A stretch of DNA of 64,000 nucleotides from Hyphomicrobiales bacterium (lineage in GTDB: Bacteria > Pseudomonadota > Alphaproteobacteria > Rhizobiales > Rhizobiaceae): NCBI GenBank assembly GCA_900468065.1, contig UBTA01000057.1, positions 1 through 64,000 on the forward strand. The letters run 5' to 3'. Shown here one piece after another: positions 47,098-56,352 of the stretch. Below the pieces are notes generated by a model, which had not been told where the DNA came from, did not search any database, and saw only the letters and a program-made list of their open reading frames with translations. The translations under genes were made by a program, and so were the position numbers. Numbering within the stretch: position 1 is the first letter of the stretch; each line of letters starts with the position of its first letter.

Positions 47098-48261
47098 ATG
47101 CCTATTCTGAACCGCGCAGCAGAGCTCCAGACCGAAGTCACGGAATGGCGCCGCCACCTCCATACGAAGCCGGAACTGCTGTTTGCCGTCGAAAATACGG
47201 CAGCTTTCGTCGAAAATAAATTGAGAGAATTCGGCGTTGACGAAATCGTCACGGGCCTCGGCCGCACCGGCGTCGTTGGCCTGATCAAGGGCAATCTCGG
47301 CGAAGGCCGCACCATCGGCATGCGCGCCGACATGGATGCCCTGCCGATGACGGAGACCAGCGGCAAGCCCTGGGCCTCGACAACCGCCGGCAAGATGCAC
47401 GCCTGCGGCCACGACGGCCACACCGCCATGCTTCTGGGTGCTGCAAAATATCTCGCCGAAACACGCAATTTCAAAGGCGCGGTGGCGGTGATCTTCCAGC
47501 CGGCCGAAGAAGGTGGCGCTGGCGGCCACGAGATGGTCAAGGATGGCATGATGGAGCGCTTTGCCATCGAGGAAGTCTATGGCATGCACAATATGCCGGG
47601 CATGCCGGTTGGCCAGTTCGGCAGCCGCGTTGGCCCGATCATGGCCTCGACCGATGAATTCACCATCACCATCGATGGCCGCGGCGGCCACGCCGCCCAG
47701 CCGCACAAGACGATCGACCCGATCGTCATCGGCTCACAGATCGTCACCGCGCTGCAGACCATTGCCTCGCGCTCGGTCGATCCGCTATTTTCGGTCGTTG
47801 TCTCTGTGACGAAATTCAATGCCGGCTTTGCCCATAACATTATCCCGGAGCAGGCCCTGCTCGGCGGTACGGTCCGCACGCTGATGCCGGAAGTGCGCGA
47901 TCTCGCCGAACATCGTATCAAGCAGATTTGCGAAGGCCTGGGCGCCGCCTATGGTGCCAAGATCAAGGTCGCCTACGCCCGCAACTATCCGGTCACGGTC
48001 AACCACCGCGACGAAACCGGCCATGCCCTTTCGGCGGCAACAAACATCGCCGGCGAAAATCAGGTATCGGGCGATCTCGATCCGATGATGGGCGGCGAGG
48101 ATTTTTCCTACATGCTGCTGGCCCGTCCGGGCGCCTTCATCTTCATCGGCAATGGCGACACGGCCGGGCTGCACAACCCGGGCTACGACTTCAATGATGA
48201 GGCAATCCCGCACGGCATCTCCTATTGGGTGAAGCTCGCCGAAATGCGGCTGGCGGCTTAA
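47098..48261 (+). CDS. M20 family amidohydrolase (aminoacylase/hippurate hydrolase-like)
   Basis: A 387-residue metal-dependent hydrolase that removes N-acyl or related groups from amino acids. The M20D motifs are all present: RRHLHTKPELLFAVENTAAF, RADMDALPMTET, CGHDGHTAMLLGAAKYLA (metal Cys/His), QPAEEGGAGGHEMV (catalytic Glu), the dimerisation-domain GRGGHAAQPH and MGGEDFSYMLLARPG near the end. The ATG at 47098 was chosen because an AGGA box lies about 9 nt upstream; an earlier in-frame start at 47047 adds 17 unrelated residues. Substrate cannot be fixed. Confidence 0.92.
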   Translation: MPILNRAAELQTEVTEWRRHLHTKPELLFAVENTAAFVENKLREFGVDEIVTGLGRTGVVGLIKGNLGEGRTIGMRADMDALPMTETSGKPWASTTAGKMHACGHDGHTAMLLGAAKYLAETRNFKGAVAVIFQPAEEGGAGGHEMVKDGMMERFAIEEVYGMHNMPGMPVGQFGSRVGPIMASTDEFTITIDGRGGHAAQPHKTIDPIVIGSQIVTALQTIASRSVDPLFSVVVSVTKFNAGFAHNIIPEQALLGGTVRTLMPEVRDLAEHRIKQICEGLGAAYGAKIKVAYARNYPVTVNHRDETGHALSAATNIAGENQVSGDLDPMMGGEDFSYMLLARPGAFIFIGNGDTAGLHNPGYDFNDEAIPHGISYWVKLAEMRLAA

Positions 48262-48292
48262 GCCGTCAAAGCGCCGAAGGATTGGGAAACCG

Positions 48293-48757
48293 ATGCATGA
48301 GATAGACAAAATCGACCGGCGGATTCTCAACATCCTGCAGGCGGACGGCCGGATCACCAATCTGGAACTGGCCGACCGCATCGGGCTTTCGCCGACTGCC
48401 ACCAGCGAGCGGCTGCGCCGCTTGCTGAAGGAAGGCTATGTCTCGGGCTTTGGCGCACGTCTCGATCCGCACAAGCTTGGCTTCGGACTGCTCGTCTTCA
48501 TCGAGGTGATGCTCGACAAGACGACGCCCGAAGTGTTCGACAAATTCGCCGTCGCGGTCAAACAGGCGCCGTCGGTGCTTGAATGCCATATGGTGGCCGG
48601 TGGTTTCGATTATCTCGTTAAAACCCGCTTCGAGGATATGAACGCCTATCGCAACTTCCTCGGCCAGGTGCTGTGGACCTTGCCGGGCGTCAAGGAAACG
48701 CGGACCTACGCGGTGATGGAAGAAATCAAGAACGACGGGCCGCTTCCGCTGGGCTGA
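48293..48757 (+). CDS. Lrp/AsnC family transcriptional regulator
   Basis: A 154-residue feast/famine regulator. The HTH domain (about 1-60: IDRRILNILQADGRITNLEL, ADRIGLSPTATSERLRRLL) and RAM/ligand domain (LVFIEVMLDKTTPEVFDKFA, ECHMVAGGFDYLVKTRFEDM, LPGVKETRTYAVMEEIK) track E. coli Lrp closely, including the VMEE C-terminal stretch. It is therefore likely a global Lrp rather than a specific AsnC type, though this is not proven. It follows the M20 amidohydrolase by 31 bp on the same strand. Confidence 0.93.
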   Translation: MHEIDKIDRRILNILQADGRITNLELADRIGLSPTATSERLRRLLKEGYVSGFGARLDPHKLGFGLLVFIEVMLDKTTPEVFDKFAVAVKQAPSVLECHMVAGGFDYLVKTRFEDMNAYRNFLGQVLWTLPGVKETRTYAVMEEIKNDGPLPLG

Positions 48758-48935
48758 GCGCCGTCTGTTCCGACAATCGGCAACCGGTCACAACGAGGCC
48801 ACAAAGCGCAACAGCGCTGAGTTGCCGCCTTCACCAAATTCCATATTGTGCGCACTTGCGACGATCAAAGATGTGATTCTCGCTTCAACCTGGATGATGG
48901 CGGGCAAGGTTGCACCGTGCAATGGAAACTCGATA

Positions 48936-49787
48936 ATGGCCGTAGCGCACCTTAAACACTGGAATATGTCGTTTGGCGAAGGCCAGCCGCTGGCCGTTAT
49001 CGCAGGCCTGAATGTCCTGGAAAACCTGGAATTGTCACTGGATGTGGGGCGGCACCTAAAGGCGGTCACAGCCGATCTCGGCTTGCCTTTCGTGTTCAAA
49101 GCCAGCTTCGACAAGGCCAACCGTTCCTCAAACGCCAGCTATCGCGGACCTGGGTTGAAAGATGGCCTCGCCATGCTTGCGGAGATCAAGCGGACCTTGA
49201 ATGTGCCGATTGCCACGGATATTCACGAGATCGATCAGGCAGAGGCAGTCGCCGCCGTTGCTGATCTGGTTCAGATTCCCGCATTCCTGTGCCGTCAAAC
49301 AGATCTGATTGTCGCAACCGCCATCGCCACAGACCGCGCCGGTGGCCTGCTGCACGTCAAGAAAGCCCAGTTCCTCGCTCCCTGGGACTGCAAGAACATC
49401 ATCGCCAAAGCGCGGGCGGTCGCGCCCGATCTCCAGATCATTTTGTGCGAACGCGGCAGTTCCTTCGGCTACAACAATCTGATCGTCGATATGCTCGGCA
49501 TTCCCGAAATGCAGCGTCTCGGGGTTCCGGTGAGCATTGATGCGACGCATTCCGTGCAATTGCCGGGCGCCGATCCCCGCACCAACGGCAGCTCGACGGG
49601 CGGACGCCGCGAAGGCGTACCCATCATCGCCAAGGCGGCCGTGGCGGCCGGTGCAGATGGCGTATTCCTTGAGTTTCACCCCGATCCTGACCGGGCGCTG
49701 TGTGACGGGCCAAGCTGCCTTCCCCTTGACATGGCGGCAGGCCTGCTTTCCACCCTGCGCGCGGTACATCAGGCGGTGCGGTCTTAA
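48936..49787 (+). CDS. kdsA: 3-deoxy-8-phosphooctulonate synthase (KDO-8-P synthase), divergent
   Basis: A 283-residue TIM-barrel enzyme that condenses PEP with arabinose 5-phosphate for LPS KDO. Family motifs include VFKASFDKANRSSNASYRGP, TDIHEIDQAEAV, FLCRQTDLIVATA, CERGSSFGYNNLIVDMLG, GGRREG and EFHPDPDRALCDGPSCLPL. AGLNVLEN carries Asn where metal-dependent forms have Cys, indicating the metal-independent class. Differences from the E. coli enzyme include KKAQFLAP (usually KKPQF) and a short insertion before it. The start ATG 48936 gives the family length. It stands alone and not between pyrG and eno, so it may be a second copy. Confidence 0.9.
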   Translation: MAVAHLKHWNMSFGEGQPLAVIAGLNVLENLELSLDVGRHLKAVTADLGLPFVFKASFDKANRSSNASYRGPGLKDGLAMLAEIKRTLNVPIATDIHEIDQAEAVAAVADLVQIPAFLCRQTDLIVATAIATDRAGGLLHVKKAQFLAPWDCKNIIAKARAVAPDLQIILCERGSSFGYNNLIVDMLGIPEMQRLGVPVSIDATHSVQLPGADPRTNGSSTGGRREGVPIIAKAAVAAGADGVFLEFHPDPDRALCDGPSCLPLDMAAGLLSTLRAVHQAVRS

Positions 49788-49990
49788 GCACAAGCGAAGA
49801 CGCGGACGACCTCGCGCGAGTAGCGCTTTTCGCTACGGCTGCCAAATCCGATCTCGTCACGAAATCCGGCCGTCTAAGCCGGCGATATCGTTCGCCCGTA
49901 TCACCACAATTTTGGTTCTTTTCAAACGGCACCGATTGCGCATAGGCTCAAAGTGCAGCTCGATCATCGAGCCAATTTTTGAGGGGTCCC

Positions 49991-50353
49991 ATGAAAAAGA
50001 TCATTATCGCCGCGGCGCTCGCGCTCGCAGCTGCTTCCGGCGCGAATGCGCAAACCGTCAATGCCGGTAAATATACCGTTCAAGGTACCAATCTCGACGG
50101 GTCGGCCTATTCCGGCACGGCGGAAATTACGCTCGCCAGCGAAACCACCTGCGTGATCGAGTGGGAAACCGCCGGCGTCAAATCGACCGGCGTCTGCATG
50201 CTCAACGGGGATGCGTTTGCAGCCGCCTACGTGCTCGAAGACGCCATGGGGCTGATCGTCTACCAGGTCAAGGGCGATGGCACGCTTGACGGCGCCTGGA
50301 CGATTACCGGCAAGGATGGCTCCGGCACCGAAGTTTTGACCGAAGTAAAATAG
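49991..50353 (+). CDS. Small exported protein of unknown function
   Basis: A 120-residue predicted periplasmic protein. The signal peptide (IIIAAALALAAASGANAQ) is cleaved after ANA, followed by a small beta-rich domain (GKYTVQGTNLDGSAYSGTAE, CVIEWETAGVKSTGVCML) with two Cys that could form a disulfide. Similar short rhizobial proteins are sometimes labelled fibronectin-binding-like, which I cannot support. GAGGGG lies 5 nt before the ATG at 49991. A hairpin terminator follows at 50377. Confidence 0.8.
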   Translation: MKKIIIAAALALAAASGANAQTVNAGKYTVQGTNLDGSAYSGTAEITLASETTCVIEWETAGVKSTGVCMLNGDAFAAAYVLEDAMGLIVYQVKGDGTLDGAWTITGKDGSGTEVLTEVK

Positions 50354-50376
50354 CCCTTTGATTGGGCGAACGCGAC

Positions 50377-50409
50377 AAAAGGCCGGCAAGCTGAACGTGC
50401 CGGCCTTTT
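50377..50409. terminator. Bidirectional rho-independent terminator
   Basis: A perfect 12-bp hairpin AAAAGGCCGGCA / TGCCGGCCTTTT with a 9-nt loop, carrying A and T tracts on both sides, lies between the convergent small exported protein and alcohol dehydrogenase genes. It can serve both strands. Confidence 0.88.
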
Positions 50410-50421
50410 CGTTTCCATGAA

Positions 50422-51462
50422 TTACAGCGTCGCCATGTCGATGACGAAACGGTAGCGCACATCGCTCTTGATGACGCGCTCATAGGCTTCGTTGACTTGA
50501 TCCATCCGGATCAGTTCGATTTCCGAGACGATATTGTGCTCACCGCAGAAATCGAGCATTTCCTGGGTTTCCTTGATCGAACCGATCATCGAGCCGGCAA
50601 TGCTACGGCGCGAGGGAACGAGCGAGAAGGCATGCACCGGCACCGGCTTTTCCGGGATGCCGAGCAGCACCAGCGTGCCATCGACCTTCAGAAGGCCAAG
50701 ATAGGCATTCCAGTCGATCTCAGCCGAGACGGTGCACAGGATCAGGTCGAACGTTCCTGCCAGCTTTGTGAAGGTTTCTGCATCGGCGGTCGCATAATAG
50801 TGATCGGCGCCGAGTTTCAGGCCATCTTCCTTCTTCGACAACGACTGGCTGAGAACCGTGACATCGGCACCCATCGCATGGGCAAGCTTGACGCCCATAT
50901 GGCCAAGCCCGCCCATACCGACAACTGCGACCTTCTTGCCGGGACCAGCGCCCCAGTTTCGCAGCGGCGAATAGAGGGTGATGCCAGCGCAAAGCAGCGG
51001 CGCCGTTGCCTCGAAGGGCAGGTTCTCCGGAATGGAGAGCACGTAGCCTTCCTTGACGACGATAAAATCGGAATAGCCGCCCTGGGTCGGTGTCTTGCCA
51101 TCGGCTTCCGTGCCGTTATAGGTGACCACCAGGCCAGGCATATATTGTTCGAGATCGACGTCGCGGCTGGCGCAGGTGGTGCAACTATCGACGAAACAGC
51201 CGACGCCGACCCGGTCGCCGACCTTGAACTTGGAAACCTTCGAGCCGACCGCCGTGACGATACCGGCGATCTCGTGGCCGGGAACCATTGGGAATACCGA
51301 GTTGCCCCATTCGTTGCGGGCCTGATGGATATCCGAATGGCAGATGCCGGAATACTTGATGCTGATGACGACGTCGTCCTCGCGGGGTTCGCGCCGTTCG
51401 AATGTGAAGGGCTGCAGCGGCTTCGACGCATCCGTCGCAGCATATCCTCTTGCCAGGGCCAT
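50422..51462 (-). CDS. Zinc-dependent NAD(P) alcohol/aldehyde reductase, YahK/AdhC-like, structural-zinc site altered
   Basis: A 346-residue medium-chain dehydrogenase of the cinnamyl-alcohol/YahK type. The catalytic zinc residues are visible: Cys in [11 protein letters not shown] and His-Glu in PGHEIAGIV. The cofactor motif is [17 protein letters not shown]. The structural zinc site normally has four Cys (C-x2-C-x2-C-x7-C). Here [17 protein letters not shown] keeps the first two, but Arg and Met replace the third and fourth. It likely acts on aldehydes. It is divergent from an AraC regulator with probable operators between them. Confidence 0.92.
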   Translation of the reverse strand: MALARGYAATDASKPLQPFTFERREPREDDVVISIKYSGICHSDIHQARNEWGNSVFPMVPGHEIAGIVTAVGSKVSKFKVGDRVGVGCFVDSCTTCASRDVDLEQYMPGLVVTYNGTEADGKTPTQGGYSDFIVVKEGYVLSIPENLPFEATAPLLCAGITLYSPLRNWGAGPGKKVAVVGMGGLGHMGVKLAHAMGADVTVLSQSLSKKEDGLKLGADHYYATADAETFTKLAGTFDLILCTVSAEIDWNAYLGLLKVDGTLVLLGIPEKPVPVHAFSLVPSRRSIAGSMIGSIKETQEMLDFCGEHNIVSEIELIRMDQVNEAYERVIKSDVRYRFVIDMATL

Positions 51463-51563
51463 GGGTCACTCCTTTATCTGATGAAGCGGGGATTGCGATG
51501 GAAGCACAGATCGCCTCTCCCCGAAAGCATACTGGCAGATCACGCCGGAAGAACGTTAGAGCA

Positions 51564-51616
51564 ATCCTGCAAGATTATTGTACGATCCTGCAAAACATGC
51601 CGTAGACGTTTTGCAG
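51564..51616. promoter_or_regulatory. Probable AraC-type operator between adh and its regulator
   Basis: ATCCTGCAARA occurs twice as a direct repeat, at 51564 and 51585, exactly 21 bp apart (two helical turns). The second copy also forms an inverted repeat with GTTTTGCAG at 51608-51616 (arms CTGCAAAAC and GTTTTGCAG, 9 bp each, 11-bp spacer). This arrangement is typical of AraC-family binding sites and sits in the divergent promoter region. Confidence 0.65.
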
Positions 51617-51683
51617 ATAATCGGAAAACGACTAACTTCCGGTTTGCGAGACGAAATCTAAATAGCTGGAAAGACTTTCGATT

Positions 51684-52625
51684 ATGACAGCTTCACGAAC
51701 CCCACGCAGTCAGGAACTGATTGATCTTATTGCCCGTTTCGCCAAGGAAGATGGCGATCATCAAACGGCTATTCCGGGCGTGAGCGTTCACCGGCGCTCC
51801 GCAACGGGCACGAAATCCTGCGGTTCCTACAAGCCGAGCCTGGCGCTGATTGCACAAGGCGCAAAACAGGTGGTGCTTGGCGACGACATCTACCGCTATG
51901 GCGGCGCCGATTATCTGCTGACCTCGATCGACCTGCCGGTCACCACGCAGATCGTCGAAGCGTCAGAAGAAAAACCCTATCTCAGCGTGACGTTCGGTAT
52001 CGACACGACACGCATTGCCGAATTGCTGGACCGCGCGGGCGTCCAAACCGGGGCACCCGCACCAACGACGCGTGGCATGGCTGTGAGTTCGGTGACCCCG
52101 GACCTCGAAGACGCCGCCATCCGCCTGCTGCGGCTACTGGACCGGCCGGACGACATACCGGCACTTTTGCCGCTGATCGAACAGGAGATCATCTACAGGC
52201 TCCTGACCGGCCCGCAGAGCGCGCGCCTGCGCCAGATGGCAGTTACCGAAAGCCAGTCGCACCAGATCAGCCGCGCCTGCGTCTGGCTGAAGGAACATTA
52301 CGCCCTGCCCCTGAAGATCGAGGATCTGGCCAGCCGTGTCAGCATGAGCGTCTCCTCGCTGCACCATCATTTCAAGGCCATCACCGCCATGAGCCCGATG
52401 CAGTATCAGAAACAACTGCGGCTGCAGGAGGCCCGCCGGCTGATGCTGGAGGATATGCTGGATGCAGGCTCTGCCGGCCATCAGGTCGGTTATGAGAGCC
52501 AGTCGCAGTTCAGCCGCGAATATGCCCGTCAGTTCGGCGAGCCGCCGTTGCGCGATGTCGGCCGCGTCCGCCGCAGCCTGATGGACCGGCTGACCGGCGG
52601 CATGGAAATGTTGAGCGAGGGGTAG
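51684..52625 (+). CDS. AraC family transcriptional regulator (AraC_N cupin + HTH)
   Basis: A 313-residue activator-type protein. An N-terminal AraC_N ligand domain (about 10-165) has SYKPSLALIAQGAKQVVLGD, YLLTSIDLPVTTQIVEASEE and IYRLLTGPQSARLRQMA. The C-terminal double HTH (about 195-295) has IEDLASRVSMSVSSLHHHFK and GHQVGYESQSQFSREYARQF. Homologues such as YqhC sit beside and activate aldehyde reductase genes in response to aldehydes. The divergent alcohol dehydrogenase and the repeats at 51564-51616 suggest the same arrangement. Confidence 0.92.
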   Translation: MTASRTPRSQELIDLIARFAKEDGDHQTAIPGVSVHRRSATGTKSCGSYKPSLALIAQGAKQVVLGDDIYRYGGADYLLTSIDLPVTTQIVEASEEKPYLSVTFGIDTTRIAELLDRAGVQTGAPAPTTRGMAVSSVTPDLEDAAIRLLRLLDRPDDIPALLPLIEQEIIYRLLTGPQSARLRQMAVTESQSHQISRACVWLKEHYALPLKIEDLASRVSMSVSSLHHHFKAITAMSPMQYQKQLRLQEARRLMLEDMLDAGSAGHQVGYESQSQFSREYARQFGEPPLRDVGRVRRSLMDRLTGGMEMLSEG

Positions 52626-52733
52626 GTAAAGATAGCACCGGCGCTTTCCGTACACGAAGTACATCACCAATATTAGGGATAACTACACTAGAGCCTTTGG
52701 TGATAAACTTCGCATCAGAAGGAGAATCACCCA

Positions 52734-52958
52734 ATGATGCCGGTCACTGTACGGATGAGCTACTGGCGTGAAGGGCATCTTCTTCGCGAACCGACTTTGC
52801 TGACTGCAATCGGATTGCGGGAAACCTTGCTCTCGGCGCTCGACTATGATGAAGCCAGAGTGAACTTCGTTTGCCGGCAGGTTGAGGAAACCGGTCTCTA
52901 CGAACTCGGCGACCTCAATGAATCCACCACGATCATCGAAAAGATCCTGCACTCCTGA
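52734..52958 (+). CDS. Small protein of unknown function
   Basis: A 74-residue cytosolic-looking protein (WREGHLLREPTLLTAIGLRE, VCRQVEETGLYELGDLNEST) with no membrane segment or known motif. An AGAAGGAGA ribosome site about 8 nt before the first of two ATGs supports it being expressed. It stands alone after the AraC regulator. Function not recognised. Confidence 0.6.
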   Translation: MMPVTVRMSYWREGHLLREPTLLTAIGLRETLLSALDYDEARVNFVCRQVEETGLYELGDLNESTTIIEKILHS

Positions 52959-53081
52959 ACCTTTTGCCGATATCCGCTCCCTCGCAGGTGGGCTTAGTGT
53001 TCCGGGCGCAATGATCCGTGGCCGGTCCACCGCGGGCAGCAAGCGCCTTCCAGTGTTGGGGCAAAATGAATACGTTTCATG

Positions 53082-54767
53082 TCAGGAAAGCGCAGGCACG
53101 GTGATGTGATCCGGTACGAGCCCGTTGCGGGCACGTTCAATCATCAACGCATAGGCTCTTTCCAGATGCCGGGTGAAGCGCGCCGTATCGAACAATGGCG
53201 CGACGGTCCGCTGAGCCGCGATCCTGTCTTTCAGAGCACGTAGCTTGTCAGCATCCTTGGCCAGCGACACGCAAAGCTCGACATAGTGTTGCGAAGTGTC
53301 CGCCACCAGCTCGCCAACGCCGAGCGCGCGCAGCAGGCTCTCGGAAACGCGGGAGGCAAAATGCGTACCTTTGCAGGTGGGTACCGGCAGACCTGCCCAC
53401 AGCTTGTCCGAAGTCGTCGTATGACCATTGTAGGGGAAGGTGTCCAGCCCGATATCCGCGGCCTGCAACCGCGCAATATGCGCCGGGTATGCGAGCGGTT
53501 CGGCAAAGATGATCCGGTCTGCATCAATGCCCTCCGCACTCATCCAGCGCGTAAAATTGTCCTTCGCAAAACTATCTGCGCACATCATCCACAGGACGCT
53601 ACTCTCTGCCTGCCGCAGGATATCCGCCCACAGCCCGGCTGTTGACGGAGTGATCTTGCGGTGGGCGTTGAACGAAGCAAAGACGATCCGGTCCTGCGGA
53701 AGGCCAAGTGCGTTGCGCGGCGTGGCGGAAGGCAGCGGCCGGTAGACGTTGTCATTGGCCTGATAGCTCTCCGGCATCAGGCAGAATTTCTCATGATAGA
53801 AAGGCCGGCTGGTTTCGGGCGTCACCACGGCATCGCTGACGATATAGTCGCAATCGATGCCGGTGCCTGACCCGGGATAACCCAGATAGGCCACCTGGAT
53901 GGGGGCAGCCCCGTGATTGACCAGGGCGCTGCGGGTACCCTTGGTATGCCCCTTGAGATCGACGAGAATATCGATGCCCCGGCTGCGGATCAGCGCGGCC
54001 GCCTCTTCATCGGACAGATGCCCTATCCGTATCAGGTTCGGATAGGTTGCCCGCAATCCGCCATCTACGTTGATCAGCTCGTCCGGGGTATAGCAGAACA
54101 GCGTGATGTCGTATTTCTCTGGGTCATGCTGAAGCAGTACGCTTTGCAACAGGCGCATCGTCGCGTGTTGATCGCTGAAATCGGCAGAAAGATACCCGAT
54201 CCTGATTCTATCGGTGAAGGTATGTGGCATTGCCCGGCGTGCAGACCGTGACGCCTGCGTGAACGCTGGCGCACCATTGACCTTTGTCAGCCGCGCATTC
54301 AGGCTTTCGTCCGCGCACCAGCCAATATGGCGCTGGGGAAATTCAACGGCGAGATAACGTTCGTCACCGGCCTTCATGCGATCCAGGAAACGCTGGTCGT
54401 CCATCAAAGCTTCGTCGAGACACAAAAACTCGTGCAGGTATCGCCGGTAGGTCTCTTCGGCATTCGCGTCGAACCCGCCGGTTTTGGCGGCAAGCCGGGC
54501 GGTATGCAGGGAGGCAAGGGAATCGTCGGCCTGCTGCAGCATGTTGGCCGCCAGCGCCTTCAGCATTGCCGCCTTCGGACCACCGAGATCGGCCGCCTTT
54601 AGATAAAAGATGGCCGCATCAGCATATTTCTTGGTCTTGGCGTAACATTGCGCCACCAGCAATATTTCTTCGGCAGAGAGAACATGCCGGTGCTTCGGGC
54701 ACAGGATACGCAACGCGCCCTCATAATCCTTGTCATTGTAGCATTGCAACGCTTTTGAGAGAGACAT
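53082..54767 (-). CDS. TPR + SPINDLY/OGT-type glycosyltransferase (GT41-like)
   Basis: A 561-residue predicted cytosolic protein-glycosyltransferase. The N-terminal helical TPR-like part (1-110; LVAQCYAKTKKYADAAIFYL) is followed by the GT41 (O-GlcNAc transferase C-terminal/SPINDLY) region from about 190. Motifs there are RIRIGYLSADFSDQHATMRL, ILVDLKGHTKGTRSALVNHG, APIQVAYLGYPGSGTGIDCD, IVFASFNAHRKITPSTAGLW and LDTFPYNGHTTTSDKLWAGL. Bacterial members modify surface proteins or adhesins or make glycans; donor and target are unknown. The ATG at 54767 was chosen over 54866. It is divergent from a second glycosyltransferase. Confidence 0.88.
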   Translation of the reverse strand: MSLSKALQCYNDKDYEGALRILCPKHRHVLSAEEILLVAQCYAKTKKYADAAIFYLKAADLGGPKAAMLKALAANMLQQADDSLASLHTARLAAKTGGFDANAEETYRRYLHEFLCLDEALMDDQRFLDRMKAGDERYLAVEFPQRHIGWCADESLNARLTKVNGAPAFTQASRSARRAMPHTFTDRIRIGYLSADFSDQHATMRLLQSVLLQHDPEKYDITLFCYTPDELINVDGGLRATYPNLIRIGHLSDEEAAALIRSRGIDILVDLKGHTKGTRSALVNHGAAPIQVAYLGYPGSGTGIDCDYIVSDAVVTPETSRPFYHEKFCLMPESYQANDNVYRPLPSATPRNALGLPQDRIVFASFNAHRKITPSTAGLWADILRQAESSVLWMMCADSFAKDNFTRWMSAEGIDADRIIFAEPLAYPAHIARLQAADIGLDTFPYNGHTTTSDKLWAGLPVPTCKGTHFASRVSESLLRALGVGELVADTSQHYVELCVSLAKDADKLRALKDRIAAQRTVAPLFDTARFTRHLERAYALMIERARNGLVPDHITVPALS

Positions 54768-54917
54768 CGATAATCCCAGAGCCAACCAGCAGCCAGTGTT
54801 AACGATGGTGACTGGCGCAAAGCTGGATTGCAGCATGCGGGTCAACTTTGCGCGCAAGCTTCGCACACCCGAGGCGGCCTATAGCCGAGGCAAAGAAGCC
54901 TTTCGTGGATAGCCCGG

Positions 54918-55928
54918 ATGATACAACTTTCTCTCTGCATGCCGAGCAATCGCGACCTGCGCAACTCCGCCAGCGCGATCGAGACAGCCTTGATCTATGC
55001 GCAGAAGCGGAACTGCCGGTTGATCGTTTCCGATAATTCGAGGGACCCGGAGAAACAGGCCCGTTACGAAAACAGCTCGCCCTATCTGACATATGTCGTT
55101 CCCGACAGCGACGGCGCCCTGCAGAATATAGCTTTTGCGCTTTCCAAGGTCGAAACACCCTTTGTGATGCCGATGGGCGATGACGACGAAATCTATGGCC
55201 TGGATGACAGGCCAGCATTCGATTTTGCAGCACTTCCAGAGGACGTTATCGGTGTTCGCCCGCAAACAGCCATCTGGACCAACAGCAAGGGTGTGGACCG
55301 CATCGACCGGTTTTCAATCACCGCCGATGACGCCGGCGGCCGGATACTGGAATACAACCAGAAGGCAGCCGGCAATAATGCGCTTTATTACAGCTTTTAT
55401 CGCTCGGGGCTTTTCAAGAACCTGTTTTCGCTTTTTACGGAAGCTCACCCGACACACGGCGGCTATTGCGACTGGGCGCTGAGCTTTGCCCTGTGTGCTG
55501 CCGGAAAATTTCTCTACGATCCTTCGACGATCTATCGCTACGATTTGGGCCGTTGGGCCAGCACTAAGGGCATCGAAGCGGCAAATAGCAGCCTCTACCT
55601 GCAGGCTGGCCTGCCTGATACCGCCGAGCGCTTCTCTGCCTTGCTCCGCTTCATTGATACCCACGTCTTCCTGATCAGCATGCCCCTCTCCGATGGTCAG
55701 CGCCAGCACGCACAGATGACCAATGCCCGCATTGCCTTGCGCTCATTTTTGCGTGAGGTCGCGAATGCACCGGATCAATACGATCCCGAAGTGGTCTATC
55801 TCGCCGAATTGATCGGCGAAACGCCCGACCTCACGTCGGCATTCCAGATGTCACTGCTGATCACGGACCGGCTGCAGGAAGGCCTGGCGGCAAGATACGT
55901 ACGATTTATCCAGGCAGCCGGCGGGTAG
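54918..55928 (+). CDS. Glycosyltransferase, GT-A fold (GT2-like)
   Basis: A 336-residue protein starting in a nucleotide-sugar fold: LSLCMPSNRDLRNSASAIET, CRLIVSDNSRDPEKQ. The metal/donor acidic cluster is MGDDDEIYGL (Asp88-Asp90), in place of the classic DxD. The rest contains YSFYRSGLFKNLFSLF and DWALSFALCAAGKFLYDPST, typical of GT2-like synthases' middle part. It is divergent by 150 bp from the SPINDLY-type glycosyltransferase and precedes the FkbM methyltransferase, suggesting joint glycan decoration. Substrate unknown. Confidence 0.8.
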   Translation: MIQLSLCMPSNRDLRNSASAIETALIYAQKRNCRLIVSDNSRDPEKQARYENSSPYLTYVVPDSDGALQNIAFALSKVETPFVMPMGDDDEIYGLDDRPAFDFAALPEDVIGVRPQTAIWTNSKGVDRIDRFSITADDAGGRILEYNQKAAGNNALYYSFYRSGLFKNLFSLFTEAHPTHGGYCDWALSFALCAAGKFLYDPSTIYRYDLGRWASTKGIEAANSSLYLQAGLPDTAERFSALLRFIDTHVFLISMPLSDGQRQHAQMTNARIALRSFLREVANAPDQYDPEVVYLAELIGETPDLTSAFQMSLLITDRLQEGLAARYVRFIQAAGG

Positions 55929-56352
55929 ATTTGAGACGAGCCGGACGCGCGGCGGCTTTCCTTGCGTGATCTTGAAAGACCGGCGGTTGGGCGGGTCTCC
56001 CAGGCGGCCAACCGCATACAAAATCCCCTTCTGTAAACTCGCATAGCACATCGCTTCGCCATGTGGCTCAACATGCTGCAACCAAAATGCCTGACCACCG
56101 CGTCGGAACAACCCGAGCGGAACGGCAAAGGTTGTTGACTACCTTCATACGGCACTGCCGGCTTGAGATTCCTCTCAGCAGCCTACATCCGTTTTTGACA
56201 CGGCAACATCCGATCAATGCGAAGTTTTGCAATGTTGAATTCGGATCAAAAAAACAAAATCCGCGCAGATTTGATGTTATTGGCAATAGTTATTTTAGAT
56301 AAAGGCAATATATACAGCCTATAGTAAAAGCAATGGCAATTTTATCAGAGAT
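55929..56352. other. Intergenic region of 424 bp, AT-rich toward FkbM gene
   Basis: No gene was found. The first half has host-like composition. From about 56200 it becomes clearly AT-rich (runs such as AAAAAAACAAAAT and TTATTTTAGATAAAGG), matching the start of the next gene. A promoter for the FkbM gene probably lies here, but no clear -35/-10 pair was identified. Confidence 0.5.
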
